NCBI GenBank assembly: GCA_963932145.1
Contig: OZ010580.1
Coordinates: forward strand, 34,499,551 to 34,563,550
Reading direction: 5' to 3'
Length of the DNA stretch: 64,000 bases
Origin: Acanthosepion lycidas
Lineage: Eukaryota; Mollusca; Cephalopoda; Sepiida; Sepiidae
In this document: positions 32,850 through 43,404 of the stretch, in pieces
How positions within the stretch are numbered: the first letter of the stretch is position 1
Layout of the letters: each line of letters opens with the position of its first letter
Made by a program: the position numbers and the translations under genes
Notes under the pieces: generated by a model
Databases searched by the model: none
Told to the model about the DNA's origin: nothing
The model's input: the letters and a program-made list of their open reading frames with translations, nothing else

Positions 32850-33930
32850 ATGTTTATCTTCTTTCTTTTATGTGCCATGTTCCTTCTGGATGTAGGCGAT
32901 CATGGCTCTCCATTTCCTTCTGTCCCTGGTAACTCTCAATATAATTTGACTTTTTCTTATTTCTCCCAGACCCTGTTGTCCCATGCAATTTTTTAAGCCA
33001 ATTAAGTACATCACCCATTGCTTTCACTTGTCCCTCATCCACTCTATCCACCCTGTGAGTATCAGATTTTCCAAGCTCTCCTTTCTAATTTTTGAAAAAT
33101 TTGCCATTAATGATACCACTAAGTTTCTTATGAAATCATAGCATGTCTTTATGCTGAAGTTACATATTTCCCACAAACGTGCTGTTTTGTTCCTGTTCAT
33201 CTTGGCCATTGCTGATGTCACTTCAGACTTTCTAGTTTTTCCATATTTTTGTGTATTACAGGTTCCCTCCTTCATTGTGTAAGAGTTCTTTGATGTATTT
33301 TATTTGAAGCTTATTCTTTCTATCTTAGCTCACTTTTCATTGAGATATTCTTTTTTGACTGCCTGCATTTGTTTCTAATATCTTTGTTTAATGTAATATA
33401 TTCTGTACCATATATTAGCATTGCTTACTGTCTCCTTTTCATCATGTCAAGAATTTCATGTTGTCCATCCATGTTTGTCTTTGTCTAGTTTTTCTAGAGC
33501 TCATTTGCTAATGTTACTAAAGCTTTTCTTAATGTGTTCCATTTTGAATTTTCATTCACATTTAATTCATTGTATTTTCATTTAAAGCTGTTTTTGCAAT
33601 TCAAATGAGATTTCATATCACAGGAAGTTGGTCGCTTCTATAATCGGCCCATGGTTATGTTTCACAGTATAAAACTGCATTCTTGAATCTTGTATCGTTA
33701 TGCAGTATATCTGATTTTTCATTTCTATTGGGCTTCTCTGTGTCCGTAAGCATCTTGGGTATTCTTGAAACCAGGTGTTGGGTGTGCACCATCGGATCCA
33801 TTTTTCATCACATTCCCTATGGGTTCCTTGTCTGAATTTGCCAACTATTTTATCATTTTGCTCCTTCCAAATTTTGGCATTCAAATCTCCTATAATGATT
33901 GCAATTTCCTGCAATTTGCATTATTTTAGA
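32850..33930 (-). pseudogene. RTE LINE with endonuclease remnant, internally deleted
   Basis: On the minus strand 33618-33914 reads IAIIIGDLNAKIWKEQNDKI then VGKFRQGTHRECDEKWIRWC, TWFQEYPRCLRTQRSP and NQIYCITIQD, the second half of the APE-type endonuclease of RTE elements (GDLNAKIG motif). A linker follows, then TSAMAKMNRNKTARL (33180-33240), and soon after KIRKESLENLILTG (33060-33090), which belongs to the C-terminus. The whole polymerase domain is therefore missing. The element ends at 32850-32900 with the usual RTE terminus. This is the only endonuclease-domain remnant in the window. Confidence 0.8.
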
Positions 33931-33939
33931 GCCTTGTTG

Positions 33940-34105
33940 AGCTGTGATGCTCTCTGTGGCTGAATGGTCTAGAGCTTGCCAGGTCAGTTTGTAGTTTCTC
34001 TTACAAAGGGGGACATAGGTTTGAAATCTGTTGCGGAGTACATATTTATTGTCTCCTGAATGCACATGCCAGTAGATGTAATTCACATTATTTAAAAAAA
34101 AAAAA
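33940..34105 (+). mobile_element. tRNA-derived SINE-like copy with poly(A)
   Basis: GTGGCTGAATGGTCTAGAGC is A-box-like and ATAGGTTTGAAATCTG is B-box-like; the copy ends in a run of A at 34093-34105. A shorter relative lies at 38085-38150 (GTAGCTGAGTGGTAAAGCAT). Confidence 0.5.
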
Positions 34106-34143
34106 CAAACTTTATTCAGCTATCAAAGTAATATATAAAGTGG

Positions 34144-34146
<3 letters not shown>

Positions 34147-34176
<30 letters not shown>
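34147..34176. repeat. (TA)n microsatellite
   Basis: About 15 TA units next to an inverted repeat. Confidence 0.95.
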
Positions 34177-34177
<1 letters not shown>

Positions 34178-34312
34178 ATATAAATAAAAGAGCAAGTGAC
34201 TTATCCATTGAGCTGACTCAAGAGTTTCGCATAAAAATGATCATCGTTCAGATATTTGAAAAATCTCTTGAACTTATCAGAGATAAGTCACTTGAACTTT
34301 TATTTCATTGAA
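34177..34312. repeat. short inverted-repeat element
   Basis: Left arm AATAAAAGAGCAAGTGACTT ATC and right arm GATAAGTCACTTGAACTTTT ATT are near-complementary, 80 bp apart. Possibly a small non-autonomous DNA transposon; ends not defined. Confidence 0.7.
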
Positions 34313-34394
34313 TATTATAGCTTAATTTATCTTATTGAGCACTTTTTGGCAGACATTCTGTTAACTTGAAAAACGCAAATATATACAGAGGCAC

Positions 34395-34735
34395 ATTGGA
34401 GTAATGGATAGCAGCTTCTATTGAGGAATTGGAGAGTTGAGTTCAAATTTCAAATTCACTCCATTCACTTCTGTGCATATTTGGAAAAGTTATGAAACCA
34501 TCTTTTCTTCTCACATATATGGATTAAATAGCATGACAGACTGGGTCCTATAGCTTTGAGTGGCAACTGATCCAGGAGAAGGATAACTCTGAATCAAAAC
34601 ATCCACCTATGGGTTAAATAGCCTCATCAACTTTCATTTGGCCAAGTATGGTGAATACATCTACACTTCTGAAGATATGGTCAATCAGAGAGGAGTTCAT
34701 TTAACAGGAGTGGGAAGGTCCTGGATTAGGATAGG
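34395..34735 (+). mobile_element. SINE-A copy, diverged
   Basis: ATGGATAGCAGCTTCTATTG, GAGTTGAGTTCAAATTTCA (B box), ATTAAATAGCATGACAGACT, GGGTCCTATAGCTTTGAGTG and CAACTGATCCAGGAGAAGG follow the family order. Confidence 0.75.
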
Positions 34736-35592
34736 ATATATACAACACAATGTTTTTACATATATATGCATGTGCATGAAAAGAAGTGCTGAAAATTTCA
34801 TCGCCTGATCCACTTTGTAAAATTTGACCAAATATTAGAATTCCCTTTTGGTTGCTATATAAGATAACCTAACATAGCATGCAGCAAGTTTTAGGATTTC
34901 CATTTCATTCTCAGATTTATTGAGAGCATCTTCCAGTGACACAGGACATGAAAAAGCATGTTTCTGACATAAGCCATCAACCATTGGCAATTGGAGATGG
35001 TGAGCCTTTTGAGAGTGACCAGCTAAACAGGAGGAATGACAGGTAGATCAGTGCAAATCCCAAAGATGTACTAACAATGATGCAGGCAAAAGTCATATTG
35101 TCTGAGCATTGTGAGCAATGGGGGATATATCATACTATCTTATTTTTCACAGTGATTCAGGGTGAATGCCAATATTATACAAAGAGGTGCTGGATATAAA
35201 TGATGTGGGTGTCTACAAGTATACCCTGTTTGATTCTACATGGCCTATATAGCTGATCAAGAACTTTCACTCTCATGTCAACCCCAACATATAGCTTTGT
35301 ACCTCTCTAGATTCAAATCCCAAGAACCACTACATCTGGGAAGTATATATGAGGAGGTACTAAAAAGTTCTTGACTAGACCAAGCAGCTCTTTAAAATAA
35401 GCTCTGATGCCTTGATTATTTGGTGATATTTTGGAACTTGGGTTGGGCTACAAACTTTTTAGTTAGTTTGACCCAGTAGTGTAGGCTTTCTATAGTCTAC
35501 ACCTATATAAGAACTATCTGGGCTTCATAAACCTTTTTGGCCTTTTTGATTTCTTTCTCATTATGCGGGCAATATTTTGCCCAATACATAAG
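34736..35592. other. no gene; possible repeat ends
   Basis: 35345-35400 (GAGGAGGTACTAAAAAGTTC TTGAC) resembles 15025. CTAGATTCAAATCCCAAG at 35308 is B-box-like but has no clear A box. Confidence 0.35.
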
Positions 35593-35821
35593 TGTTGTGG
35601 CATTGTTAGGGCCAGAAATAAACATACAAGAGAGGAATTGAGTCAAACAAATATATTAACAGAAACAGTAATATAAACATATACAAATGAGAGTATTACA
35701 GCAAGAATGTTTGGTCTGACTGTCAGAGCTGACTGCTGGAAACTTCGCCCTCCAAAAGGCAGTACCTGCTCCTATTTATACCTGGGAGAGGCCATACATG
35801 CATGGGTAAATTACCATAACA
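35593..35821 (-). mobile_element. LTR, copy 1 (probable solo LTR)
   Basis: On the minus strand it begins TGTTATGG and ends CCACAACA, which gives an 8-bp imperfect terminal inverted repeat. Within it are CCAGGTATAAATAGGAGCAG (TATA box) and T-rich downstream sequence. It is flanked by ATAAG and GTAAG, a 5-bp target duplication with one mismatch. A related copy in the same orientation is at 37358. The plus-strand open frame 35707-35970 is a chance frame. Confidence 0.8.
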
Positions 35822-36227
35822 GTAAGGGGGACACAGACTACACACTTGCTTGGGCTTCCATCAGGACCAGGAGGATTATATTTCTTATAATATCCTCTTT
35901 TAAAAAAATTTCTTATCCTTTCACCTTATCTTGCTCCTCTTCTTTCTTCTCTATAACCTTGACCACATGATAAGTGTTGTAGAACACTTTGTTATTGTCA
36001 AAATTATTTTTGTCTTTACACAACTCAGTAAGTGCTGTATCAGATTCCTGTTTGATATGGACTAGAATAGAACATAGAATAGAACATGACTTCTTTCTAA
36101 TGTGAAAGAGAAAATGCGCATATATGTATATCCATATACATATATGCGCATTTTCCAATTCATTAATTCCAATTTATAAAGAATTAATGGATTTATTTTA
36201 ATCAATATTTCTATTTCTTTATTTTAA

Positions 36228-36334
36228 AAAAATGATTTTTGCTCGGCACAAGGCCTAAGAGTCACCCAAAGTAGAGGGTTACAGAGTAAGAAACACAGTT
36301 TATGAAGATATGTCGATATGATAATGATTAATGG
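36228..36334 (-). mobile_element. SINE-D, 3' part (split by SINE-B)
   Basis: CACAAGGCCTAAGAGTCACC then GTAGAGGGTTACAGAGTAAG matches the SINE-D 3' end in reverse. The 5' part continues at 36815. Confidence 0.7.
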
Positions 36335-36805
36335 ACACATAGTCGAGTGGTTAGAATGTTCACATTCTGGCCATGAGACCCTGGTTCAAATCTCACCATG
36401 GTTGATTTGTCAGGAAGGAGACTTCCTGATGTTATCGGTCTGGAGAGGGTTGATCTCAGCATGCGGCACATTTGGAAAGTGCCTGAAAACCATACCACGG
36501 GTTGACCCAAGCCTTGTTAGTAAAATTGGCTAGACCAAACCCTTGATAGCTGTGCTAGCACAAAGTCACAAGTCATCGGGACTTGAGTATACTGGCCTTG
36601 TTCAAATTCTAGATATCACGCTCTTTCCCAGAAATTGTAACTAAGGTCTACTCAGCATAGTTGCAGTATAAACTACAGGTGGGCTCTGTGGGTGTTGAAT
36701 AAACACAAATGCACCTGAGCAAGCATCTGCAACAGGGATTGGCTAGCCGCTTTAATAGACGGGTATCCTCAAATACGAGTGGACAGCTATACATATGTAC
36801 ATACA
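36335..36805 (+). mobile_element. SINE-B copy nested in SINE-D
   Basis: Head AGTCGAGTGGTTAGAATGTT (A box) and CTGGTTCAAATCTCACCATG (B box), Ser/Leu-tRNA-like. Body: CAGGAAGGAGACTTCCTGAT, GGAAAGTGCCTGAAAACC, AAGTCACAAGTCATCGGGAC, GTAACTAAGGTCTACTCAGC, GCAACAGGGATTGGCTAGCC, ending with ATACATATGTACATACAT. Copies at 38289 and 60993 share the whole order. Unusually long (about 450 bp) for a SINE. Confidence 0.85.
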
Positions 36806-36910
36806 TACCCTAGAATTTAACAGGTTAAGATTGTAGTGATTAGGGAAGCATCCTCTTGGGAGTTGGTTCCACAAAGCAGTAGTTCTATGAATTCACATAT
36901 TATGTCAGAT
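36806..36910 (-). mobile_element. SINE-D, 5' part (split by SINE-B)
   Basis: AGGGAAGCATCCTCTTGGGA, then TTCCACAAAGCAGTAGTTCT matches the SINE-D 5' half (compare 53120-53170), resuming the copy interrupted at 36335. Confidence 0.7.
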
Positions 36911-37357
36911 TAAAATAAATCCATTGTTTAGAAATTGCTTTTTTTTTTACCTTTCAGATATGAACCTGAGCAGATATGTAGCTTTTGAGAATCTGGGGGA
37001 TTTTGTCGTTCCAGTTGTTTTTCTTGCCATTTTAGTTACTGCTGATTTTGTTATTCATATTGGAACTTAAGAAAATCAAGCATGTATGACTGTCTTTTTT
37101 TTAGGTTTAAACTGAAGCAGAATTTAATAGAAGAGAGAAAAAAAAACCCGAAATAACTAATTTCTTACTCACTCAGAAAATCATGAGTGCTTTTTTTTTT
37201 CTCTGAGAGAAATGAATTCTCAGAAAGTTCAGTGTAAGTTTGTTACACTTTTTTTTTTTTTCATTCAATTTCCTTTTCTGGATTGCCAAGTATTGAACCA
37301 ATATTGACAATTTCCACATAGTCCTTTTGCGGTCCTCAAGGGTCTTCGTTGCCAAGT
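36911..37357 (-). other. possible PBS and leader of the LTR element at 37358
   Basis: Next to the LTR on the minus strand is ACTTGGCAACGAAGACC. A TGGC-starting primer site two or three bases inside the LTR is the usual arrangement, and the sequence is near a tRNA-Ser 3' complement. The following frame (37173-37355) starts ATG GCA ACG but runs into poly(A)-rich sequence and is not recognised. Confidence 0.4.
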
Positions 37358-37578
37358 TGTTGTGGCCTTGTTAGGGCCAGAAATAATGACACAAAGAGAG
37401 GAATTGAGTTAAACAAATATATTAACAGAAAACAGCAATACAATCATATACAAACAAGCAAGAATATTTGGTCCAACTGTCAGAACTGACTGCTGGAAAC
37501 TAGACTCTCTAAAAAGCAGTACCTGCTCTTATTTGTAACTGGGAGAGTCCATCTGTGCATGGGCAAATTACCATAACA
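37358..37578 (-). mobile_element. LTR, copy 2
   Basis: Homologous to 35593-35821 over its full length in the same orientation, with the same TGTTATGG...CCACAACA ends. No matching target duplication flanks it (CAAGT versus GAGAA). Together with the PBS-like sequence this suggests a truncated 5' LTR rather than a solo LTR. The two LTRs need not come from one element, since 35593 has its own duplication. Confidence 0.75.
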
Positions 37579-37595
37579 GAGAATATAATGCAATA

Positions 37596-38066
37596 TATAT
37601 GCAATGTAGTTGGCCCTGCTCTGTCGTCTCGATTACAGTCACTTTCTCACAGACGCACCGTCGCCTCCCTCTGTCTGTTCTACAAATACTTCCATGGAAA
37701 TTGCTCCGAGGAGCTGCATTCGCTGGTTCCCAGACGTCATGAGTTCAAGCGCCATACGAGGCTGGCATCCCGCTCTCACCCCTTCACTGTCGAAACTCCT
37801 AAATGTAGCCATCTCTTCTACTCCAATAGCTTCATGTCTTGCACCTCTCGCCTGTGGAACTCCCTTCCCTATTCCTGTTTCCCTGTGAGCTATAATCTCC
37901 AGCTATTCAAGTCAAACGACATCTCCAGTTGCCTTGATCTATCCACTACCCTCATCTTTTCTTCTATCACTCCCATCTGATCTTGCTCTAAATTTTCTGT
38001 AACCCCTTGCATCCTAGTGGCTCCCGCCTTGCTTGTGGTGAAATGCTTAAAAAAAAAAATAAAAAG
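37596..38066 (+). mobile_element. LINE-A 3' end, young copy
   Basis: Very similar to 1314-1773 across the C-terminal coding block and 3' UTR. Its reading SRLQSLSHRRTVASLCLFYK to SRLWNSLPYSCFPVSYNLQL (37620-37910) is open, then a small deletion (GTCAAACGAC for GTGTAATGTCAATCGAC) shifts the frame. Ends GGTGAAATGCTT plus poly(A). Strongly 5' truncated, lacking polymerase. Confidence 0.9.
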
Positions 38067-38084
38067 GAAAAATAGAACCTTGCT

Positions 38085-38288
38085 TGCTGTGATGGTCTTT
38101 GTAGCTGAGTGGTAAAGCATGCCAGATCAAATGGCGGTTTCCCCAAATAAGGTATTTATTTATTTATTTTTTTACTAATATTTTATGAATGTGCAGGTCG
38201 ATAAACCTAATGAACATTGTTTAATAAATAAAAATGTGGGTTTCTATTTCAAATATGGAGTTTGAAGTAATAAATATGTATATCTAAG
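38085..38288. other. tRNA-like SINE fragment, then AT-rich
   Basis: 38085-38150 resembles the SINE-like head at 33940 (GTAGCTGAGTGGTAAAGCAT GCCAG). Confidence 0.4.
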
Positions 38289-38745
38289 TTGAACATAGCT
38301 AGGTGGTTAGAACATTCACTTTCCAACCATGGAACTCAGAATAGAATCTCAATATGGTTAATTTCTTTGGGTGGTGACCATGATGTTATTCACCTGGAAA
38401 AAGTATCTCATTGTGTGGCCCCATTGAAAAGTGCCTGAAAAATCATATGAGTTGATCCAAGTCTTGTGAGTGAAATCTAGTAGAGGAACTGTTCAAAAGC
38501 TGCCAATAGTTGTACTAGCATAGAGACATCAGTCATGGTAATAGAGGGCTTGAGTGTACTGACATTGTTCAAAATATTGATTATGTCAAATACTTTCTCT
38601 CTCTTCCAAAAAAATAATTAGGGTCTGCTCAGCATAGTTGCAGTATGAACCACAGGTGGGCTCTGTAGGTGTTAAAAAAATATACCTGAGCAGGCATCTA
38701 CAGTACAGATTGCTTAACTGTTACAGCAAGCTGGTATACTTGCAA
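38289..38745 (+). mobile_element. SINE-B copy
   Basis: AGCTAGGTGGTTAGAACATT, TAGAATCTCAATATGGTTAA (decayed B box), GAAAAGTGCCTGAAAAATCA, GTCTGCTCAGCATAGTTGCA and CCTGAGCAGGCATCTACAGT follow the order of the 36335 copy, more diverged. Confidence 0.8.
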
Positions 38746-38794
38746 AAATGTGTAGAAGGCAATTTATTTTATATGTAACTTGTTGATATGGGCA

Positions 38795-39137
38795 TTTAGG
38801 TGGGAGCAGCCCAGTCCTCACTTACTAGTCTTGGACTCACCGTGACACTTACATAGTAGCAAACTGTCCACATTCCCTCCGTATTCCATGGGTGAGAAGT
38901 AAGTTCCACTCAAACAGCTTCTTCCTGTGAATCATTTTCCTATAGAACAGAATCCTAGAGGTTGTTTCCCTGATCACAACAATCTTAACCTATTCAAGTC
39001 TATTCAAGTCTAGGGTTAACCATTATCTTCCCCTCCTATCCATATAAACTACCCCTTAATGTAACCCTCTACCTCGAGTGGCCCCCAGGCCTTGTACAAG
39101 GTGAGCCTTACTGAAAAAAAAAAAAAAAAAAAAAAAA
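38795..39137 (+). mobile_element. SINE-D copy, near full length, with poly(A)
   Basis: Includes CCACATTCCCTCCGTATTCC at its 5' part, AAACAGCTTCTTCC, AACCATTATCTTCCCCTCC, CTCTACCTCGAGTGGCCCCC, AGGCCTTGTACAAGGTGAGC and a 24-base poly(A). Reference copy for the fragments at 13921, 36228, 52985 and 62665. No tRNA-like promoter is obvious, so it could be a LINE-derived 3' end instead of a true SINE. Confidence 0.75.
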
Positions 39138-41437
39138 TTTTCTTTAAAATAAAACTCCTATTGACAGAATATAAAATGCAATGTTTAAAATTTAAAAATA
39201 GTATTTAGACATTATGGGAATGTTTATTTGTGCTAATGTCTTCCAAACTCAGTGTCTGCATGTATATATAATGGGGTACATGGAAATGACTATTGATTAG
39301 AACAGGAAAAATACTCAGAATAGTTCAAGAATAATGCAAGGCAGCCTATCAATGTGTAATGATGGCAACTCATTGTTGTAAATCCTGAATTACAATTACT
39401 TATTTGACTATCCGTCATTATCTTCACTTTAACCTGGACATCTTGTCTGGATCAGACCCATTTGAATTTCTTTAAACATCATCTCGGTTAATCATCATAG
39501 AAGCTCAAAGAGGAATTATGTTTATAAACTATTCAAATATTCAGTTGCTAGAGTTATAATGATGATGATTCAATTTTAAAATTCAGCAAATCTATTCTGA
39601 ATTCAGATTTTAAATGATAAACTAAAAGTTATTGGTGAGTCATAAGAATTTGAATAGAGAGGAGAGCAAAGTGACAGGTGGGGGGGTTGTTTGTTTATCT
39701 GCTGACAGCATTTTAATAAAGAGTAAGCTGTGTCTATTTCACTTATATAAGAATTGAGTAACTAAATTAGTTTTTGTATCATGGAGACTGCCTGAAGAAA
39801 ATTCTAGCAATTAGTTTACGTTAGTTTAACACGGAGATTAAAATCTGTTACTGATTTCAAGGCAGGGAGTAGACTATAAATTATAATGTAATCAAAGTCT
39901 TAGAAATAGCCACAAATGATGATGGGTGCTTTTGGGTCATAAACTGGGCAAGATATTCTTGATGGGGAGTAACCAAATAGAATATGGTAATTTGTTAAAC
40001 AATTCCAAGAATATTTTCCAAGAAAAGTGGATGATATGTGTGGTTCTCTAATAAAAATGCCCAAAATAGGGTACTTAATAAACAACTAGTTCAGTTAACA
40101 AATGGTGTCCAACATATTTGTTTAAGGAGTGTATTATTTAAAAATTTTTTTTTTTAATTCAAAAATATTTTATATATTCCACAGAAAGTTAAAAAACAAG
40201 AAAATTATCTTTATCATTTTGTTAAAATAACACCAAACTGATTTTTTCAATGTCTTAGAATCATTAATCTGTGGACTTCAAGATTTTTTTCGAAACTCAA
40301 CTCCTGGCTTCTAAAATTTTACTTCTGAGAATTGATGTTATTTCACTGAATTACCATTTTTCAGCAGCAATACTTAAGAATTCTGTTCAGTATGGCAAGA
40401 ACTTTTGCTTTGTTTTAGAACAGGCTTTTGTTCAGCTGAGAAGGCTAAAGTATTGTAAGCTGTTTTTTTCCTTCCTTTCTGCAAAACATATGTGGAAAAA
40501 GGAGAAGAAACAAAGAAAAATATAAAGAGATCAAATATTCTTAAGTTTTGTCAGTTGTTATATCAAAGTGTTATAGTGTTGATCTCCTAAGCTTCTGCTA
40601 CTCAATAATTTTCATTGCACTAAACAGCTTTCAGCTTCAGAGTCAGGATTAGAAGCATTTAAAAAAGAAAGATGCGAATAGGAAATAGAATTAAAAAAGA
40701 AAAAAAAAAGAAACTCAGCAAGCCATTCTGATTTACAGAATCATTTTTTGCCTTTGTGTTGCCAATGGAAAAATAAAGAAAAAATATCAAGACAGGAAAA
40801 AAAAATAACAACATTAAGCTTGTCTTTGTTTCAAAGCAGTGGGTTTTATTGTGCAGTCAGAGTAATCCGATCGGTTCTTAAGTTGGCTCAAGTTGTTGAG
40901 CACACATCGCTTTCTAAAGAACTTGTTGATAGGAGATGTGCAAAATGCTTTTCAATGGATCATTTTTGTTGGATCAAGATCATTTTTTTTCCTTTTTATT
41001 TTTGATCTTCCCCAATATTACGAGATATTTTTATTTTCATACTTCTCTCCATCATTTTTTTTCCTTTCTCTTTCATTTCAGACTTTTGTAAATTTGCACT
41101 ACACTGAACAGATGTCAGTATAAATTAATAGCAATATTTTTTTTGCTTTCTGTGTATGTAAAAGTAGCTTGTTTCCTGAAAAGGTAAATGCTAGAAACAG
41201 GAAACACTATTGATATGTATCTGCAGACTTTTCTGCTGATTTTTTTCTTGATCTTTTTCATCCTCTTTTTTAATTGTTTTTATCTGTTTATCCATAAATT
41301 GTTCAGCTTATCAGTCTCAAATAAATGTTTGAAGTACAACTCATTTACATTAATAAATTCTTAATGAGGCATACTAAAAGTAATCTTTTTTCTTTTTTTC
41401 ATTTTAATTTTCAAAATTAAAACCAATTTCTAATGAG
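39138..41437. other. 2.3 kb without recognised gene or repeat
   Basis: AT-rich throughout, with homopolymer runs. Short open frames at 40271-40525 and 40748-41005 (plus) and 39900-40085 (minus) have no recognised similarity. Confidence 0.4.
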
Positions 41438-41700
41438 ACAGATTAGATTGGTGGCAAGTTCTCATTTTACAGTTGAAACAGCTAGATGTACTTGTGGAAT
41501 TCTTTTCTGGCTTCTCAGTCAAATTTGCATTTAAATTTTTGAAGATCAATGTCAATCATTATCTTCTGTCTTCTTAATCATTGTTCATCTATTGTCCTCT
41601 CTCCTTAATACTAGTCTTTCTCATATTCTCTCACACTCAGTAATCTCTTGCATCTTAGTAGCTTTAGTGCCTTGCTTGGGGTGAAATGATTACAAAGAAA
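41438..41700 (+). mobile_element. LINE-A 3' end fragment
   Basis: AGATTGGTGGCAAGTTCTCA to CTTGCTTGGGGTGAAATGAT, covering the last coding block and the 3' UTR. Confidence 0.85.
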
Positions 41701-41884
41701 TGTTTATAGCAGTTCATATTACAGATAAAGGTAATACTTTGGTAATTTTGTTGGTTTGTATTAATTAAACTACTCTAATCCTACATATAACACTAATAGA
41801 TAATTTCCTATAGCAAAAGATTTTCTGCAGTAGCCAAAATATCCAAGTCTAGTGGTTTAATCTAGCTTTATTTCTTTCTGAATG

Positions 41885-42190
41885 TCTGGGAGTTATCATT
41901 ATTTACACTATTTCCTTTTGGACTATTGTCCTCATTAACATGAGGACAGCTAAACTAAGGAAATCACTGCATGTTCCCTGGATCAATATAGTGATTTTCC
42001 AAGCATAACTTAGATGTGACACAAGGCCGAAAGTAGGGTCACCCAGTGAGGATCAAACTCACTACTCAGTTGTAATTGTACTAGCAAGACAAGATTGCTA
42101 ACCATTACACGGCCTTGAAGAGCCCACCTGGATCAATATATACCTGAAGATGACAATAGTCTGAATGTAAATTGTGTAAATAATTCTATA
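41885..42190. mobile_element. PLE-repeat ends in inverted orientation around a tRNA-like SINE
   Basis: 41890-41945 (GGACTATTGTCCTCAT, minus) and 42130-42190 (GATGACAATAGTCTGAATGT, plus) are pieces of the PLE-associated repeat facing each other. Between them 41995-42117 on the minus strand has GTGTAATGGTTAGCAATCTT (A box) and GAGTTTGATCCTCAC (B box), a tRNA-derived element ending GGCCTTGTGTCACATCTAAG. Confidence 0.5.
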
Positions 42191-43280
42191 AAATCATTTT
42201 AAAATTTATAACATTATTAAAGTGGTTATATTCATTCAAATAACTGAACTCATTTTTTTGTGTTAATGATATTTTTAGTATAATGTTTTAGTCATTTTAA
42301 TGCCTGTAAAGCAGATTGTGCTATAGTATCTCAGTAATTAACTAGCAGCATGGCCTGGCGTTGCCTGTGCTTGATTAAAAAATCATACAACTCATACAGC
42401 AATTGCTATCACTTGACTTAAAATATTTTTGCCCTTCCTTGCCTTTAAAGGAGTGCCTTTTGCCGTGCTGATGTTGCTACATGCCTTACTTCTTGCCTAT
42501 CTCACACTGCAAAGTTTTTCTAAGCTCTATACAAACATTAAATCTGTTACAAAAAAAGAACTAAACAAAATGAACACAAAATGATCAGCGTTAAGATGGA
42601 CTCGTAATTGGAAAAACTGAACGAAAAAAGAATGTTAACAACAAATACTTTTTCACACCCAACCCAGTTCTGTGGAATCAGAATCAATGTTGAGTTTAAG
42701 CAAGCGAATGAGCCAATTGGAGTAAAGTGCCATGCAGATTTAAATTTTTCCCACTTGTGACGAATGCAGCTATCGATTTTTTTTGCATGCTAGTTAACAT
42801 TCATGTCAGTCAGCTGTTGGCTCTCACGCTGGTCAATAGAAGCTTCCTGCCTATTCGTGGCAGCCAGCTATAGGCTCTTACTCTAGCCAGTACAAAATGG
42901 TCGCAAACTACATGAAAACTGCCGTAGAAGCATGAAAAAAATCAATTATTTCCACTATTGATGGGAGTTGGGAAATGCAAAATCAGTCTTGGCCTTCCAA
43001 AAATTTCCTTCTAAATTTTGGTGCAAATCCATCGAAAATTGCGGCCGTGCATTTGTTACACACACACACACATCCTGCCTTTTATAGATAGAGATCCATT
43101 AATGTCATCTGTAAAATAGGACTGTGGACTTTAATGGGTTAAATTGATTCAACAATATAAACAAAATGTGACTATATATTTATTGGAAATGCAGCCTTAT
43201 CTCTCCCTACTTATTAATAAAATGTTCCAATGTTATGCTAACATTGCAAAGCCAATAAGTAAATATTTCATGAGTAAGTA
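42191..43280. other. unclassified interspersed-repeat candidate (about 42336-43095)
   Basis: Opens ACTAGCAGCATGGCCTGGCG TTGCC and closes with ACACACACACACATCCTGCC TTTTATAGATAGAGAT. Composition is more balanced than the flanks. Such start and end strings look like a mobile element, but I cannot assign a class and there is no second copy here. Confidence 0.4.
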
Positions 43281-43403
43281 GGGAAAATGGTGGTGTTGAG
43301 AGGCTTGGAGAAATACTGTTAAGGGCCACAAAGAATAAGAAGTTTTGGAGAGGTCTGATGGCCCACATCCTTAAAAGAAATGGCATTTAGAAGAAAAAGT
43401 AGG
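43281..43403 (+). mobile_element. RTE 3' terminus
   Basis: Degraded reading ending in FWRGLMAHILKRNGI, then AGAAGAAAAAG, the last codons of the RTE family. LINE-A begins two bases later. Confidence 0.7.
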
Positions 43404-43404
43404 G

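Noticed and set aside
40271..41123. Possible small host genes in the 2.3-kb repeat-poor stretch
   Set aside because: Short AT-driven frames with no recognised similarity and no consistent codon pattern.
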